A stretch of DNA of 8,596 nt from Candidatus Sumerlaeota bacterium (GCA_007136595.1 SLGQ01000298.1:1-8596), one strand, 5' to 3'; shown: positions 1-7,144, counted from the first letter of the stretch. A program made the numbers and translations. Notes: generated by a model from the letters alone, not told the origin.

Positions 1-193
1 CTTCGTTTTGAGGGTAGTAATTTTGTTCAATTTTTATTTCTGTGATATCCTCGATATTCCGTTCACCTTCTTCTTTGATGATCTCTCTTACATGGTCAGG
101 TGTTATAGCTATAAGTGGTTTTATGTAACCGTCTTTGAAATATACAAGAAACAATTTTTCTTTTACCCGTTCTTTTTTTTCGCTGTCCATCAT
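1..193 (-). CDS. Unrecognised protein, N-terminal 64 residues (runs off the window)
   Basis: The minus strand is open from an ATG at 193-191 to the window edge, with no stop in 64 codons. The product begins MMDSEKKERVKEKLFLVYF and is rich in Lys, Glu and Ile (later segments include KDGYIKPLIAITPDHVREII). There is no signal peptide or membrane segment, so it is probably cytoplasmic. A purine-rich GAGGGAGAG abuts the first ATG. The second ATG (190-188) has the more usual Shine-Dalgarno spacing and may be the real start. A good promoter lies just upstream (221-250). The gene is divergent from the AMIN-like gene at 326. I do not recognise the family from this fragment. It is supported by the start, ribosome binding site, promoter and natural-looking composition. 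A plus-strand open frame over the same bases gives an implausible Phe/Tyr-rich peptide. Confidence 0.75.
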   Translation of the reverse strand, partial: MMDSEKKERVKEKLFLVYFKDGYIKPLIAITPDHVREIIKEEGERNIEDITEIKIEQNYYPQNE

Positions 194-220
194 CTCTCCC
201 TCAAAAAAAAATCTCCGGCT

Positions 221-250
221 AATATAACTGCTGAAAACATTAAGAGTCAA
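221..250 (-). promoter_or_regulatory. Promoter for the leftward partial gene
   Basis: Read on the minus strand, a TTGACT -35 (plus positions 245-250) and a TATATT -10 (221-226) are separated by 18 bases. Each hexamer matches the sigma-70 consensus at 5 of 6 positions. The predicted transcript start is about 20 bases before the ATG at 193. Confidence 0.55.
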
Positions 251-268
251 GAGAGATTTTATAAAAAC

Positions 269-296
269 TTTAAATACGAAAGGGTGTGTGTATAAT
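269..296 (+). promoter_or_regulatory. Promoter for the AMIN-like/mfd unit
   Basis: A perfect TATAAT -10 at 291-296 is preceded, with a 16-base spacer, by a weak TTTAAA -35 (269-274, 4 of 6 matches). Transcription would start near 303, leaving a leader of about 20 bases that contains an 8-T run (306-313) before the ATG at 326. The Shine-Dalgarno candidate (GAGCGG, 314-319) is poor. Confidence 0.5.
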
Positions 297-325
297 CAGG
301 AAGAGTTTTTTTTGAGCGGATAAAC

Positions 326-1945
326 ATGTTCCTGCTGTTACTTTTCACCTTTTTTCAAATAGAAACATTCAGCGTTGGTGAAGGCTATTTTGTTTTAATT
401 GATTCTCCGAAAGATGGAACCACTTTTTCGTCATACCGCCTGAGCAATCCGGAAAGAATAGTTCTCGAAATAAACGGGTCTTTAAAGGAAACATTTTCAA
501 ACTTATCTCCCCCGGTTATCAAAGTTGAAAAAACAGAAAGAAGTAACTTTACAAGAGTAATATTTCATGTCGAGGAGAGGAGCTTTTATACTGTCTTAAA
601 CAGAGGGAACCAAATTCTCATTGGATTCAGGGAAACGATTTTTCTTGATCATGAAGATTTTGATTCGATTGCCGGAATGCTTCGGGAATATGTAAAAGCT
701 GAAAAAGAAGTTAAACCGCAACCTGAAATGGAAGTTGTTGAAAAGAAAAGAGATGAATCGGAACTGATTTCTATAATGATGAAAGAACGGGAAGTGAGCA
801 GAAAGAGAGCTGAAGAAGAAAAACGCAGATTGGCAGAACTTGAGCGACAACGGATAGAAGAAGAAAAACGAAAACTTGCAGAACTTGAACGGCAGAGGAT
901 AGAAGAAGAAAAACGAAAACTTGCAGAACTTGAGCGACAACGGATAGAAGAAGAAAAACGAAGATTGGCAGAACTTGAAAGGCAACGGATAGAAGAAGAA
1001 AAACAAAGATTGGCAGAACTTGAACGGCAACGGATAGAAGAAGAAAAACAAAGACTTGAAGAACTTGAGCGGCAACGGATAGAAGAAGAAAAACGAAGAC
1101 TTGCGGAAATAAGGAAAATTGAGTCTGAAAAAGAAAGAGAGAGACTTCTTGAACTTGAGCGGCAACGGATAGAAGAAGAAAAACGAAGACTGGCGGAACT
1201 TGAAAGGCAGCGGATAGAAGAAGAAAAACGAAGATTGGCGGAACTTGAACGGCAACGGATAGAAGAAGAAAAACGAAGATTGGCGGAACTTGAACGGCAA
1301 CGGATAGAAGAAGAAAAACGAAAACTTGCAGAACTTGAGCGACAAAGGATAGAAGAAGAAAAGCAAAGATTGGAAGAACTTGAGCGACAAAGGATAGAAG
1401 AAGAAAAACTAAGATTGGCAGAACTTGAGCGGCAACGGATAGAAGAAGAAAAACGAAGACTTGCTCAAAAACAGGAAAAAAGGAAACGGGAAGACATACC
1501 TCATAAAAAAGCAGTGAGAACAGAAGATGGAGAAATAAGGCATCTTACAGTTGTTAAAGCTGAAAAAAAATCAGAAATGTCAGAAAAAATATCAAAACTG
1601 CCTGTAAGAAAAGTTGGAGAAAGGGGAGCTTTAAAAAATCTTTCTTTCAGGAAATTTGCTGAGTTTTCAAGGGTTTCTTTGGAAATAACAGGCGACATAG
1701 ATTACCAGTTCAGAGAGATAAAGGGCGGTTTTGTAATTGATGTCAGAAATTTTGGAAAGATACCCCAACATGTTCTTCACATTATTGATACAAGGGCGTT
1801 TAATGCTGAAGTTGAATATATTTACCCCAAAAGAGTAGATGATATTTTTAAAATATACATAAAAGCTGAGCCGGGAATTGCAGTGAGAAAAAGCGAAGAC
1901 GGAAATATCGTCAATCTTGATTTTTTTGTTCCCACTATTAAGTAG
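326..1945 (+). CDS. Exported AMIN-like protein with a long E/R/K single-helix repeat region
   Basis: This 539-residue protein begins with a short hydrophobic stretch (MFLLLLFTFFQ) that looks like a signal peptide, although it lacks the usual N-terminal Lys/Arg. Residues ~20-100 resemble an AMIN domain: YRLSNPERIVLEING followed by an RVIFHV strand. Residues ~154-395 are almost wholly Glu, Arg, Lys, Gln, Leu and Ala, and contain 14 tandem 15-residue repeats (170-379) with no Pro or Gly. Residues ~434-539 form a second AMIN-like beta domain (SRVSLEITGDIDYQF, then GGFVIDVRNFGKIP). AMIN domains target amidases, pilus secretins and other proteins to peptidoglycan or septal wall. No amidase or other catalytic domain follows here, so a structural or tethering role in the periplasm is the inference. 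The gene has its own promoter and stops 2 bases before mfd. The frame upstream closes at a TAA at 293, and no better start exists. The CDS is certain; the AMIN assignment rests on motif resemblance only. Confidence 0.85.
   Translation: MFLLLLFTFFQIETFSVGEGYFVLIDSPKDGTTFSSYRLSNPERIVLEINGSLKETFSNLSPPVIKVEKTERSNFTRVIFHVEERSFYTVLNRGNQILIGFRETIFLDHEDFDSIAGMLREYVKAEKEVKPQPEMEVVEKKRDESELISIMMKEREVSRKRAEEEKRRLAELERQRIEEEKRKLAELERQRIEEEKRKLAELERQRIEEEKRRLAELERQRIEEEKQRLAELERQRIEEEKQRLEELERQRIEEEKRRLAEIRKIESEKERERLLELERQRIEEEKRRLAELERQRIEEEKRRLAELERQRIEEEKRRLAELERQRIEEEKRKLAELERQRIEEEKQRLEELERQRIEEEKLRLAELERQRIEEEKRRLAQKQEKRKREDIPHKKAVRTEDGEIRHLTVVKAEKKSEMSEKISKLPVRKVGERGALKNLSFRKFAEFSRVSLEITGDIDYQFREIKGGFVIDVRNFGKIPQHVLHIIDTRAFNAEVEYIYPKRVDDIFKIYIKAEPGIAVRKSEDGNIVNLDFFVPTIK
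833..1462 (+). repeat. 14 x 45-bp in-frame tandem repeat (pentadecapeptide helix)
   Basis: Fourteen contiguous 45-bp units encode variants of AELERQRIEEEKRRL. Thirteen are nearly identical. Unit 7 (1103-1147, AEIRKIESEKERERL) has diverged in sequence but keeps the exact 15-codon length. The core codons for I-E-E-E-K are the same in almost every unit, while Arg, Leu and Glu codons elsewhere vary synonymously (CGA/CGG/AGG, CTT/TTG/CTG, GAA/GAG). Each unit carries five acidic and five basic residues, with many i to i+4 Arg-Glu pairs (R5-E9, R7-E11, E9-R13, E10-R14). This is the pattern of ER/K single alpha-helices. A right-handed 15-residue coiled coil is the alternative. Confidence 0.97.
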
Positions 1946-1947
1946 TC

Positions 1948-4900
1948 ATGGTCAGATACATTGAAACTCACCCGGAAGGTTTCGTTTTTCTTGTTCCGGA
2001 ACTTTTAAAGGAATATGGCAGGCTTATCATTGAAGCTCCTGATTCGGGACAGGCTGCTTATTTGTGTAGCGCTTTAAATTCCTTTGATTTCAATTCAGTC
2101 CTTTTTTCACCTCAGATCCTCCTTTTGGAAAGAGGGGGAACAGATGTTGATGCACAAACGGCATACTCTAAAGTAGTTGAAGGGATAGTTGATGTTTTGA
2201 TAGTAACTTCTGTTTCGGCAGGGTTGAAAGTTCCCGATTTTGACACAGAAGAGAAACTTATCGTTGAAAAAGGAAAGAATTACAGAATAAGTGAAATGGT
2301 AAAACTGCTTGCTGACTGGGGATATAAAAAAGTATCCATTGTCAGGGAACCGGGAGATTTTGCTTTAAGAGGTGACATTCTCGATGTAGGCCTTTTTGCA
2401 TCAGGAAAAGGGGTAAGAATAGAGTTTTTTGATGATGAGGTTGAAAAAATCAAAGTTTTTTCCACCGCTTCCCAAAGAAATATCAAAGATGTTGAAAAAA
2501 CTATCGTACCGAGACTTCTTTTTTCTTCGGTATTACGCAGTGACTGGAAAAATGTGCTTGAAAAAAACAACCGCAACCTTTCAATGAAGGAGATACTTGA
2601 AGCTGAAGAAGCTATCGGCAGCGGAGTTTTTTCATCATGGGATATGTTCCCTCTTTTTTCCGGAGACAAGACAATTTGCGATGTTTTTGGAGGAACATTT
2701 ATAAAATGGGAAGAAACAAAAGGGGAAAACTATCTGAATGAAATGATGGAAAGGTTTGAAAAGGAGAGAAATAAAAGAGTGGAAGAGGGAAGTTTTCTTC
2801 CGTTTGCTCTCAAAGCATCTTTCGGAGATGTGAGAACTCCTGATATAAAAGCAAGTGCAATGTTTTCTTCTGCCGGGATGATTGAAAAATTCAGAATTCA
2901 CCATGTCGATCTGGAAGAAGATCTTAAAACGGATGTTTCAGCTTTTTTCAAAAAAATTAAAAGAGGAGGAAACAGTTTAATATTTTTTTCCAAACCCAAT
3001 GAAATAGATTTTTTTGTAAATGCAGCGGAAGAAAATGATGTCGAGTTGCTTCATGTTGAGAAAATACCCCAAACAATAGAAGATGAAAGTTTTTTTATTG
3101 TTGAAAATAAGCCGTGGTTCGACCCTTCCAAAGTTTTATCTATCCCTGAAAAAAGTGTTTCTCTGATATCTTCCGAAATTTTAAAAAAGCATGCGTCAGC
3201 CGATATTGCTGAAAAAGATCACATGGAATATGTTCCTGAACAGAGAGAGTTCCTGAACCTTGAAACTCTTGCTGAAGGGGAATTTGTTGTCCACTATAAT
3301 TTTGGAATAGGTGTTTATGAGGGGATAAAAAAAATAAATTCAACAGATTGCATTGTTTTGAAGTATGACAGGGATGATAAGCTCTATGTTCCTGTTTACA
3401 ATATGCATTTTATTTATCGTTACAGATATGAAGAAGGTTATTTCCCGAGATTAAGCTCTTTACGGACAAATACTTGGGAAACTACTAGAAATAACGCCAG
3501 AAAAGAAATCGAAAAGGTTGCTGAAAGCATATTGCAGCTTTATGCTGAACGGAGTGTCGAACAAACTGATTCCATGGAAGTCAGCACTGAAATATACAGG
3601 GAATTTTCTTCGAGATTCCCTTACAGGTTGACAAAAGATCAGGCAACTTCGATAACTGAAATTGAAAGTGATCTCAGCAGTGACAAAATAGTCGACCGCT
3701 TACTTTGCGGCGATGTCGGGTTCGGTAAAACCGAGGTAGCAATGAGAGGTTGCATGATCGTTGCCGCAAACGGAAAACAGAGTGCGGTTCTTACTCCGAC
3801 AACCGTTCTTGCTTTTCAGCATTTTAGAACTTTTTCAAAAAGATTCAGGGATATGCCTGTAAGAATTGAAATGCTTTCGAGGTTTCACTCTCCTTTAAAA
3901 CAGAAAGAGGTGATAAAAGAGTTGAAAGAGGGAAAGATAGATATTGTGATCGGCACTCACAGACTTCTTTCTCAGGATGTTCAGTTCAAAGATCTGGGAT
4001 TCCTTGTTGTTGATGAAGAGCACAGATTCGGAGTTTCTCACAAAGAAAAGATCAAAGATGTCAGAAAAGGGGTCGCATCATTGAGTATGACTGCGACACC
4101 TATCCCGAGAACTTTGCAAATGTCGCTTCTGGGGATAAGAAAAGTATCATTTATTAAAACCCCTCCCGGAGAAAGAAAAAGTACGGTAACTTTGGTTCTT
4201 GATTACAGTGATGAAATAGTTAAGGAAGCGATCCTTGCAGAATTGTCAAGAAACGGGCAGATATATTTTGTCCACAACAGGATATCTTCACTTCAAAGTA
4301 TCAAGCAGAAGATTGAGTCAATGATAAGCGGAATAAAAATTGGAATTGCTCATGGAAAAATGGATGAAAAAGAACTGGAAAATGTGATGGTGAACTTTGT
4401 TAACAGAGAATATGACATGTTGCTGTCAACCACTCTCATAGAGTCAGGAATAGATATTCCCCTTGTTAATACAATCATAATAAACAGAGCCGATACTTTC
4501 GGGCTTGCACAGCTTTACCAATTAAGAGGGAGAGTGGGGAGGTGGAACAGGGAAGCCAAAGCATATCTATTCGTTCCCAGTCTCAAAAATCTTACTCCCG
4601 ATGCATATTCAAGACTTTCTGTCATTAAAAGATTCGATTATCTTGGAGCAGGGTTTGATGTGGCTACGGAAGATCTTAACATCAGAGGTGGCGGCAATAT
4701 TTTAGGTTTCAAACAATCGGGGAAGCTCAGAGGTGTAGGGAATGATCTCTATCTCGATTTACTGAGAAAAAGGATGGAAGAGTTGCAAAGCGGTGTTCCT
4801 GCAGGAAGTGAAGAGTTTGAAATTTCTTCAGATATTGATGCATATATTCCCGAAGAATATATTTCCGATGGGTATGTAAGGGTAGGTTTTTACAGAAGGT

Positions 4901-5247
4901 TGTCAGAAATTGGAACTTTAAGTGAATTGTCGGGAGTAAGGGCAACTTTAAGGGAAATGTTTGGAAAAATTCCTCCGGAACTTGAAAACCTTCTTTTTCT
5001 CACTTCAGTAAAACTGGAAGCTCTAAAAGCTGGAGCTTACGGGATAATTGTAAATAGAAACAACTTTACACTTAAAATTTCATCAGCTTTTGTTCCAAAA
5101 AACATGGATCATCTTTTTGAATTTATTGATAATTACAAAGGGAAATTCAGCGACTCTCATTCCATATCTTTTGAAATAAAAAATATTTCTGAGATAAATA
5201 ATATTATTGCCGATTTTAAAGGGCTGGTTACTGAGCAGGCCAGATAG
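1948..5247 (+). CDS. mfd: Transcription-repair coupling factor Mfd
   Basis: Mfd is a DNA translocase that binds RNA polymerase stalled at lesions, pushes it off the DNA and recruits UvrA for nucleotide excision repair. The protein has 1099 residues (E. coli 1148) with all modules in order. The UvrB-homology region includes GDFALRGDILD at 136-146. The CarD-like RNA polymerase interaction domain spans ~438-500 and includes KLYVPV. The helicase core has Walker A GDVGFGKT (588-595), DEEH (689-692), TATPIPRT (715-722) and motif VI QLRGRVGR (858-865). The translocation (TRG) motif is in LGAGFDVATEDLNIRGGG (899-916). The C-terminal regulatory D7 domain lies at ~958-1070. The ATG is two bases after the preceding stop, with no clear Shine-Dalgarno, and an in-frame TAA at 1939 rules out an earlier start, so translation is probably coupled to the AMIN-like gene. 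The last 20 bases overlap the end of the convergent lipoprotein gene. Nothing key is missing; it is probably active. Confidence 0.98.
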   Translation: MVRYIETHPEGFVFLVPELLKEYGRLIIEAPDSGQAAYLCSALNSFDFNSVLFSPQILLLERGGTDVDAQTAYSKVVEGIVDVLIVTSVSAGLKVPDFDTEEKLIVEKGKNYRISEMVKLLADWGYKKVSIVREPGDFALRGDILDVGLFASGKGVRIEFFDDEVEKIKVFSTASQRNIKDVEKTIVPRLLFSSVLRSDWKNVLEKNNRNLSMKEILEAEEAIGSGVFSSWDMFPLFSGDKTICDVFGGTFIKWEETKGENYLNEMMERFEKERNKRVEEGSFLPFALKASFGDVRTPDIKASAMFSSAGMIEKFRIHHVDLEEDLKTDVSAFFKKIKRGGNSLIFFSKPNEIDFFVNAAEENDVELLHVEKIPQTIEDESFFIVENKPWFDPSKVLSIPEKSVSLISSEILKKHASADIAEKDHMEYVPEQREFLNLETLAEGEFVVHYNFGIGVYEGIKKINSTDCIVLKYDRDDKLYVPVYNMHFIYRYRYEEGYFPRLSSLRTNTWETTRNNARKEIEKVAESILQLYAERSVEQTDSMEVSTEIYREFSSRFPYRLTKDQATSITEIESDLSSDKIVDRLLCGDVGFGKTEVAMRGCMIVAANGKQSAVLTPTTVLAFQHFRTFSKRFRDMPVRIEMLSRFHSPLKQKEVIKELKEGKIDIVIGTHRLLSQDVQFKDLGFLVVDEEHRFGVSHKEKIKDVRKGVASLSMTATPIPRTLQMSLLGIRKVSFIKTPPGERKSTVTLVLDYSDEIVKEAILAELSRNGQIYFVHNRISSLQSIKQKIESMISGIKIGIAHGKMDEKELENVMVNFVNREYDMLLSTTLIESGIDIPLVNTIIINRADTFGLAQLYQLRGRVGRWNREAKAYLFVPSLKNLTPDAYSRLSVIKRFDYLGAGFDVATEDLNIRGGGNILGFKQSGKLRGVGNDLYLDLLRKRMEELQSGVPAGSEEFEISSDIDAYIPEEYISDGYVRVGFYRRLSEIGTLSELSGVRATLREMFGKIPPELENLLFLTSVKLEALKAGAYGIIVNRNNFTLKISSAFVPKNMDHLFEFIDNYKGKFSDSHSISFEIKNISEINNIIADFKGLVTEQAR

Positions 5248-7105
5248 TAAGGAATATATCGTGTCCACCAATGTTTTTGTTAAAATCTATAGACCCTGAA
5301 GTGTATCCGGTTATAAAAATGTTCCCTGCATAGTCAAGTGCTATTGATTTCACGGAGTCATCACTTTTCGATCCCCAGAGCTTACTCCACAGTTTTTTAC
5401 CCGAGGGATCATACTTTATTAAAAATATATCTTCATATCCGGAACCTGTATGTCCATCAAAGTTGCCGGCAGAAGTTCCTACGGCATAGACATTTCCCGC
5501 TTGGTCGACATCAACAGAAACCCCGATGTCCCCACTGACAGTTCCCCTTTGATTTACCCACTCAAGATCGCCTTCGGTGTTCAGTTTCATTATGAAAAAG
5601 TCCCAGTTCCCATCAGAAGAGTTATCTTGAAAAACACCGTAAGTTTGCCCTGTGATAAAAATATTTCCATCGTTGTCAACAGATATATCATTTCCAATGT
5701 CCCGATCAGGTGTCCCTAATATTCTTGTGAAAAGAAGGTTCCCGTCATTATCGATTTTTTTTACAAAAATGTCTTCCATTCCAATAGGTTCCTCCCCTCC
5801 AAGATGGCCTCCCGTGTATCCTGTGATATAAATGTTCCCATCAATGTCGATCGCAGCACTCTTTATTTCGTCAGGACCACTTGTGCCCCATTGTTTTGTC
5901 CATTTCATATCTCCGTCGGGATCAAATTTTGAAAGAAATATATCACTGGATCCAAAATGATCATTGTCTTCCATCCCTGACATTGTTTTGCCGGCAACAA
6001 AAATGTTTCCATCGCTGTCTGTTAAAACAGTTCTTCCTTCGTCAAGTAAGTCGGTGCCCCACTGTCTTGTCCATACCCACTCTCCTTCGCTGTTCCATTT
6101 TATTAAAACAGCATCAAAGTCCCCTATGAAAGGATTTCCATCAAAAGGGAGTCTCGTTGATCCTGTTGCATAAACATTGCCTTCATTGTCAACAGCGACA
6201 GATTCACCATAATCCCAGTCAGCAGTACCCCTTATTCTGGTCCAGGCTTCAGAAATATCTTTGTTCCATTTTGTGACGAAAATATCCCATTTCCCGGAAT
6301 TGAATTGATCTCCCATCGAGCCTTCTGTATTTCCTGCAACATAGATGCTGCCTGATTTATCTACAAAAATATCCTTCCCCTGATCATTTTTATCTGTTCC
6401 CCATTGTTTGGTTTCCCTGTAATATATCCATTCTCCTGAAACACACTTACTTACTACACCTTTAATCGTTTGAGTGGTTCCATTTATACAGCCGTCAGGA
6501 TCAGCACAACCTCCTTCATTTTCCCATTTTCCTTCTTCGCATATTTGAGATTGGCTCCCTTCGTCGTTCATTCCGCATGCAACTTCCCTGATCGATCCGT
6601 TTTTGCACTCATCGGGATCATCACAATCACCGAAATTAACCCAGACCTCTGATCTGCAAACCTGCTCCTGTTCTCCATTGCCATTATGTCCGCATGGAAC
6701 AGTTCGCCTATCATCTTCATCTGAGTCTTCACACGATTCCTGCCCGGTGTTTCCTGTATCTCCGGTATTACCGGTACCTCCAGTGCTGCCTGTGTCTCCT
6801 GTGCCGCCAGTAGTTCCCGTGTCCCCATTAACAGGCGGATTTTCATTGCATGATGGTTTCCCGCCTACAAGGCGGCAGAATTCTCCAAAATTAACATTAC
6901 AAACTCTTCTTATTTCCCACACCTGATCTTTACACTCCAGTATTGATAAGGTGTCATCAGAACATTCCGTAACTCCGTCATAAAGACACTTTTCTCCTGC
7001 TGCAAATTTTTCTTTTTTTTCATCTGATCCGCATGAATAGATAATTGCGGTAGAAATCACAAATAAAATCAATGCTGTTAAAACCGTTAGAGCACGCTGT
7101 TTCAT
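5228..7105 (-). CDS. Lipoprotein with Cys-rich modules and a seven-repeat SBBP-type beta-propeller
   Basis: This 625-residue protein starts with a basic n-region (MKQR), a hydrophobic stretch and the lipobox IYSC. Lipidation at Cys25 and export follow. Residues 40-86 hold six cysteines. Residues 94-121 are a Thr-Gly linker. Residues 125-221 hold ten cysteines in modules with a 39-residue period. Residues 235-625 are seven repeats starting at 235, 292, 349, 406, 463, 520 and 577, each with the pattern (W/R/L)GT...D.xGNI(Y/F)(V/I)(A/T)G.T...D.F..K. This matches the SBBP (seven-bladed beta-propeller) repeat family. The last repeat stops 8 residues short of 57. The function is unknown; such proteins are surface or periplasmic and presumably bind a partner or polymer. 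All mature cysteines beyond Cys25 are even in number per block, consistent with disulfides. A strong ribosome binding site (GAGGT, 5 bases before the ATG) and a near-consensus promoter precede it. Its 3' end runs 20 bases into mfd on the opposite strand. Confidence 0.95.
   Translation of the reverse strand: MKQRALTVLTALILFVISTAIIYSCGSDEKKEKFAAGEKCLYDGVTECSDDTLSILECKDQVWEIRRVCNVNFGEFCRLVGGKPSCNENPPVNGDTGTTGGTGDTGSTGGTGNTGDTGNTGQESCEDSDEDDRRTVPCGHNGNGEQEQVCRSEVWVNFGDCDDPDECKNGSIREVACGMNDEGSQSQICEEGKWENEGGCADPDGCINGTTQTIKGVVSKCVSGEWIYYRETKQWGTDKNDQGKDIFVDKSGSIYVAGNTEGSMGDQFNSGKWDIFVTKWNKDISEAWTRIRGTADWDYGESVAVDNEGNVYATGSTRLPFDGNPFIGDFDAVLIKWNSEGEWVWTRQWGTDLLDEGRTVLTDSDGNIFVAGKTMSGMEDNDHFGSSDIFLSKFDPDGDMKWTKQWGTSGPDEIKSAAIDIDGNIYITGYTGGHLGGEEPIGMEDIFVKKIDNDGNLLFTRILGTPDRDIGNDISVDNDGNIFITGQTYGVFQDNSSDGNWDFFIMKLNTEGDLEWVNQRGTVSGDIGVSVDVDQAGNVYAVGTSAGNFDGHTGSGYEDIFLIKYDPSGKKLWSKLWGSKSDDSVKSIALDYAGNIFITGYTSGSIDFNKNIGGHDIFLTIWPAQ
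5231..6403 (-). repeat. Seven tandem 171-bp (57-residue) propeller repeats
   Basis: Repeat starts fall exactly every 57 residues (W235, R292, W349, W406, L463, R520, W577), with no insertion or deletion in any unit. Shared elements are the opening xGT, the D-x-x-GNI(Y/F) turn near position 20, the G-x-T after it, a (D)(I/A/F)F strand and the closing W(T/S)(R/K)(Q/I/L). The last unit ends after DIFLTIWPAQ and lacks the closing strand. Identity between units is moderate, so the array is old rather than freshly duplicated. Confidence 0.93.
6443..6733 (-). repeat. Cys-rich modules with a 39-residue period
   Basis: Within the propeller lipoprotein, cysteines 138, 150, 161 and 167 recur exactly 39 residues later at 177, 189, 200 and 206. 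They carry shared text: CG.N..G...Q.C, then W...G.C, then DPD.C.NG. A cysteine at 125 precedes the first module and one at 221 closes a third, incomplete one. The pattern suggests small disulfide-bonded domains. I cannot assign a named family. Confidence 0.85.
6743..6826 (-). repeat. Thr-Gly low-complexity linker
   Basis: Residues 94-121 of the propeller lipoprotein consist of TG followed by a variable residue, mostly D, N, S, T or G. It is likely a flexible spacer between the N-terminal six-Cys block and the Cys-rich modules. The nucleotide repeat is imperfect because Gly and Thr codons vary. Confidence 0.9.
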
Positions 7106-7110
7106 GTCTT

Positions 7111-7115
7111 ACCTC
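7111..7115 (-). promoter_or_regulatory. Ribosome binding site of the propeller lipoprotein
   Basis: GAGGT on the minus strand lies 5 bases before the ATG at 7105-7103. It supports this start. Confidence 0.75.
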
Positions 7116-7144
7116 AATATGGACACACACCACTAAAACAACTT

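Noticed and set aside
8..295. Plus-strand open frame of 95 codons at the left edge
   Set aside because: Phe/Tyr-rich peptide with no ribosome binding site. It is antisense to the leftward gene and runs through the divergent promoters.
306..313. Eight-T run as an intrinsic terminator
   Set aside because: No stable GC hairpin precedes it, and it lies in the leader between the promoter and the start codon.
596..1390. Long minus-strand open frame of 264 codons across the helix repeats
   Set aside because: It is the antisense of the 45-bp repeats and gives an implausible Phe/Pro/Tyr/Lys repeat. The plus-strand frame has a start, domains and operon context.
833..1462. CRISPR-like array
   Set aside because: Units are contiguous and in-frame with no unique spacers. 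The array is coding.
5224..5243. CTGG/CCAG inverted repeat at the mfd-lipoprotein junction as a bidirectional terminator
   Set aside because: Arms are only four bases, the loop is long and no T-run follows on either strand.
6568..6926. Overlapping open frames on both strands in the Thr-Gly and Cys-rich region
   Set aside because: Shadows of the propeller lipoprotein produced by its low-complexity codons. They lack starts with ribosome binding sites and any recognisable domain.
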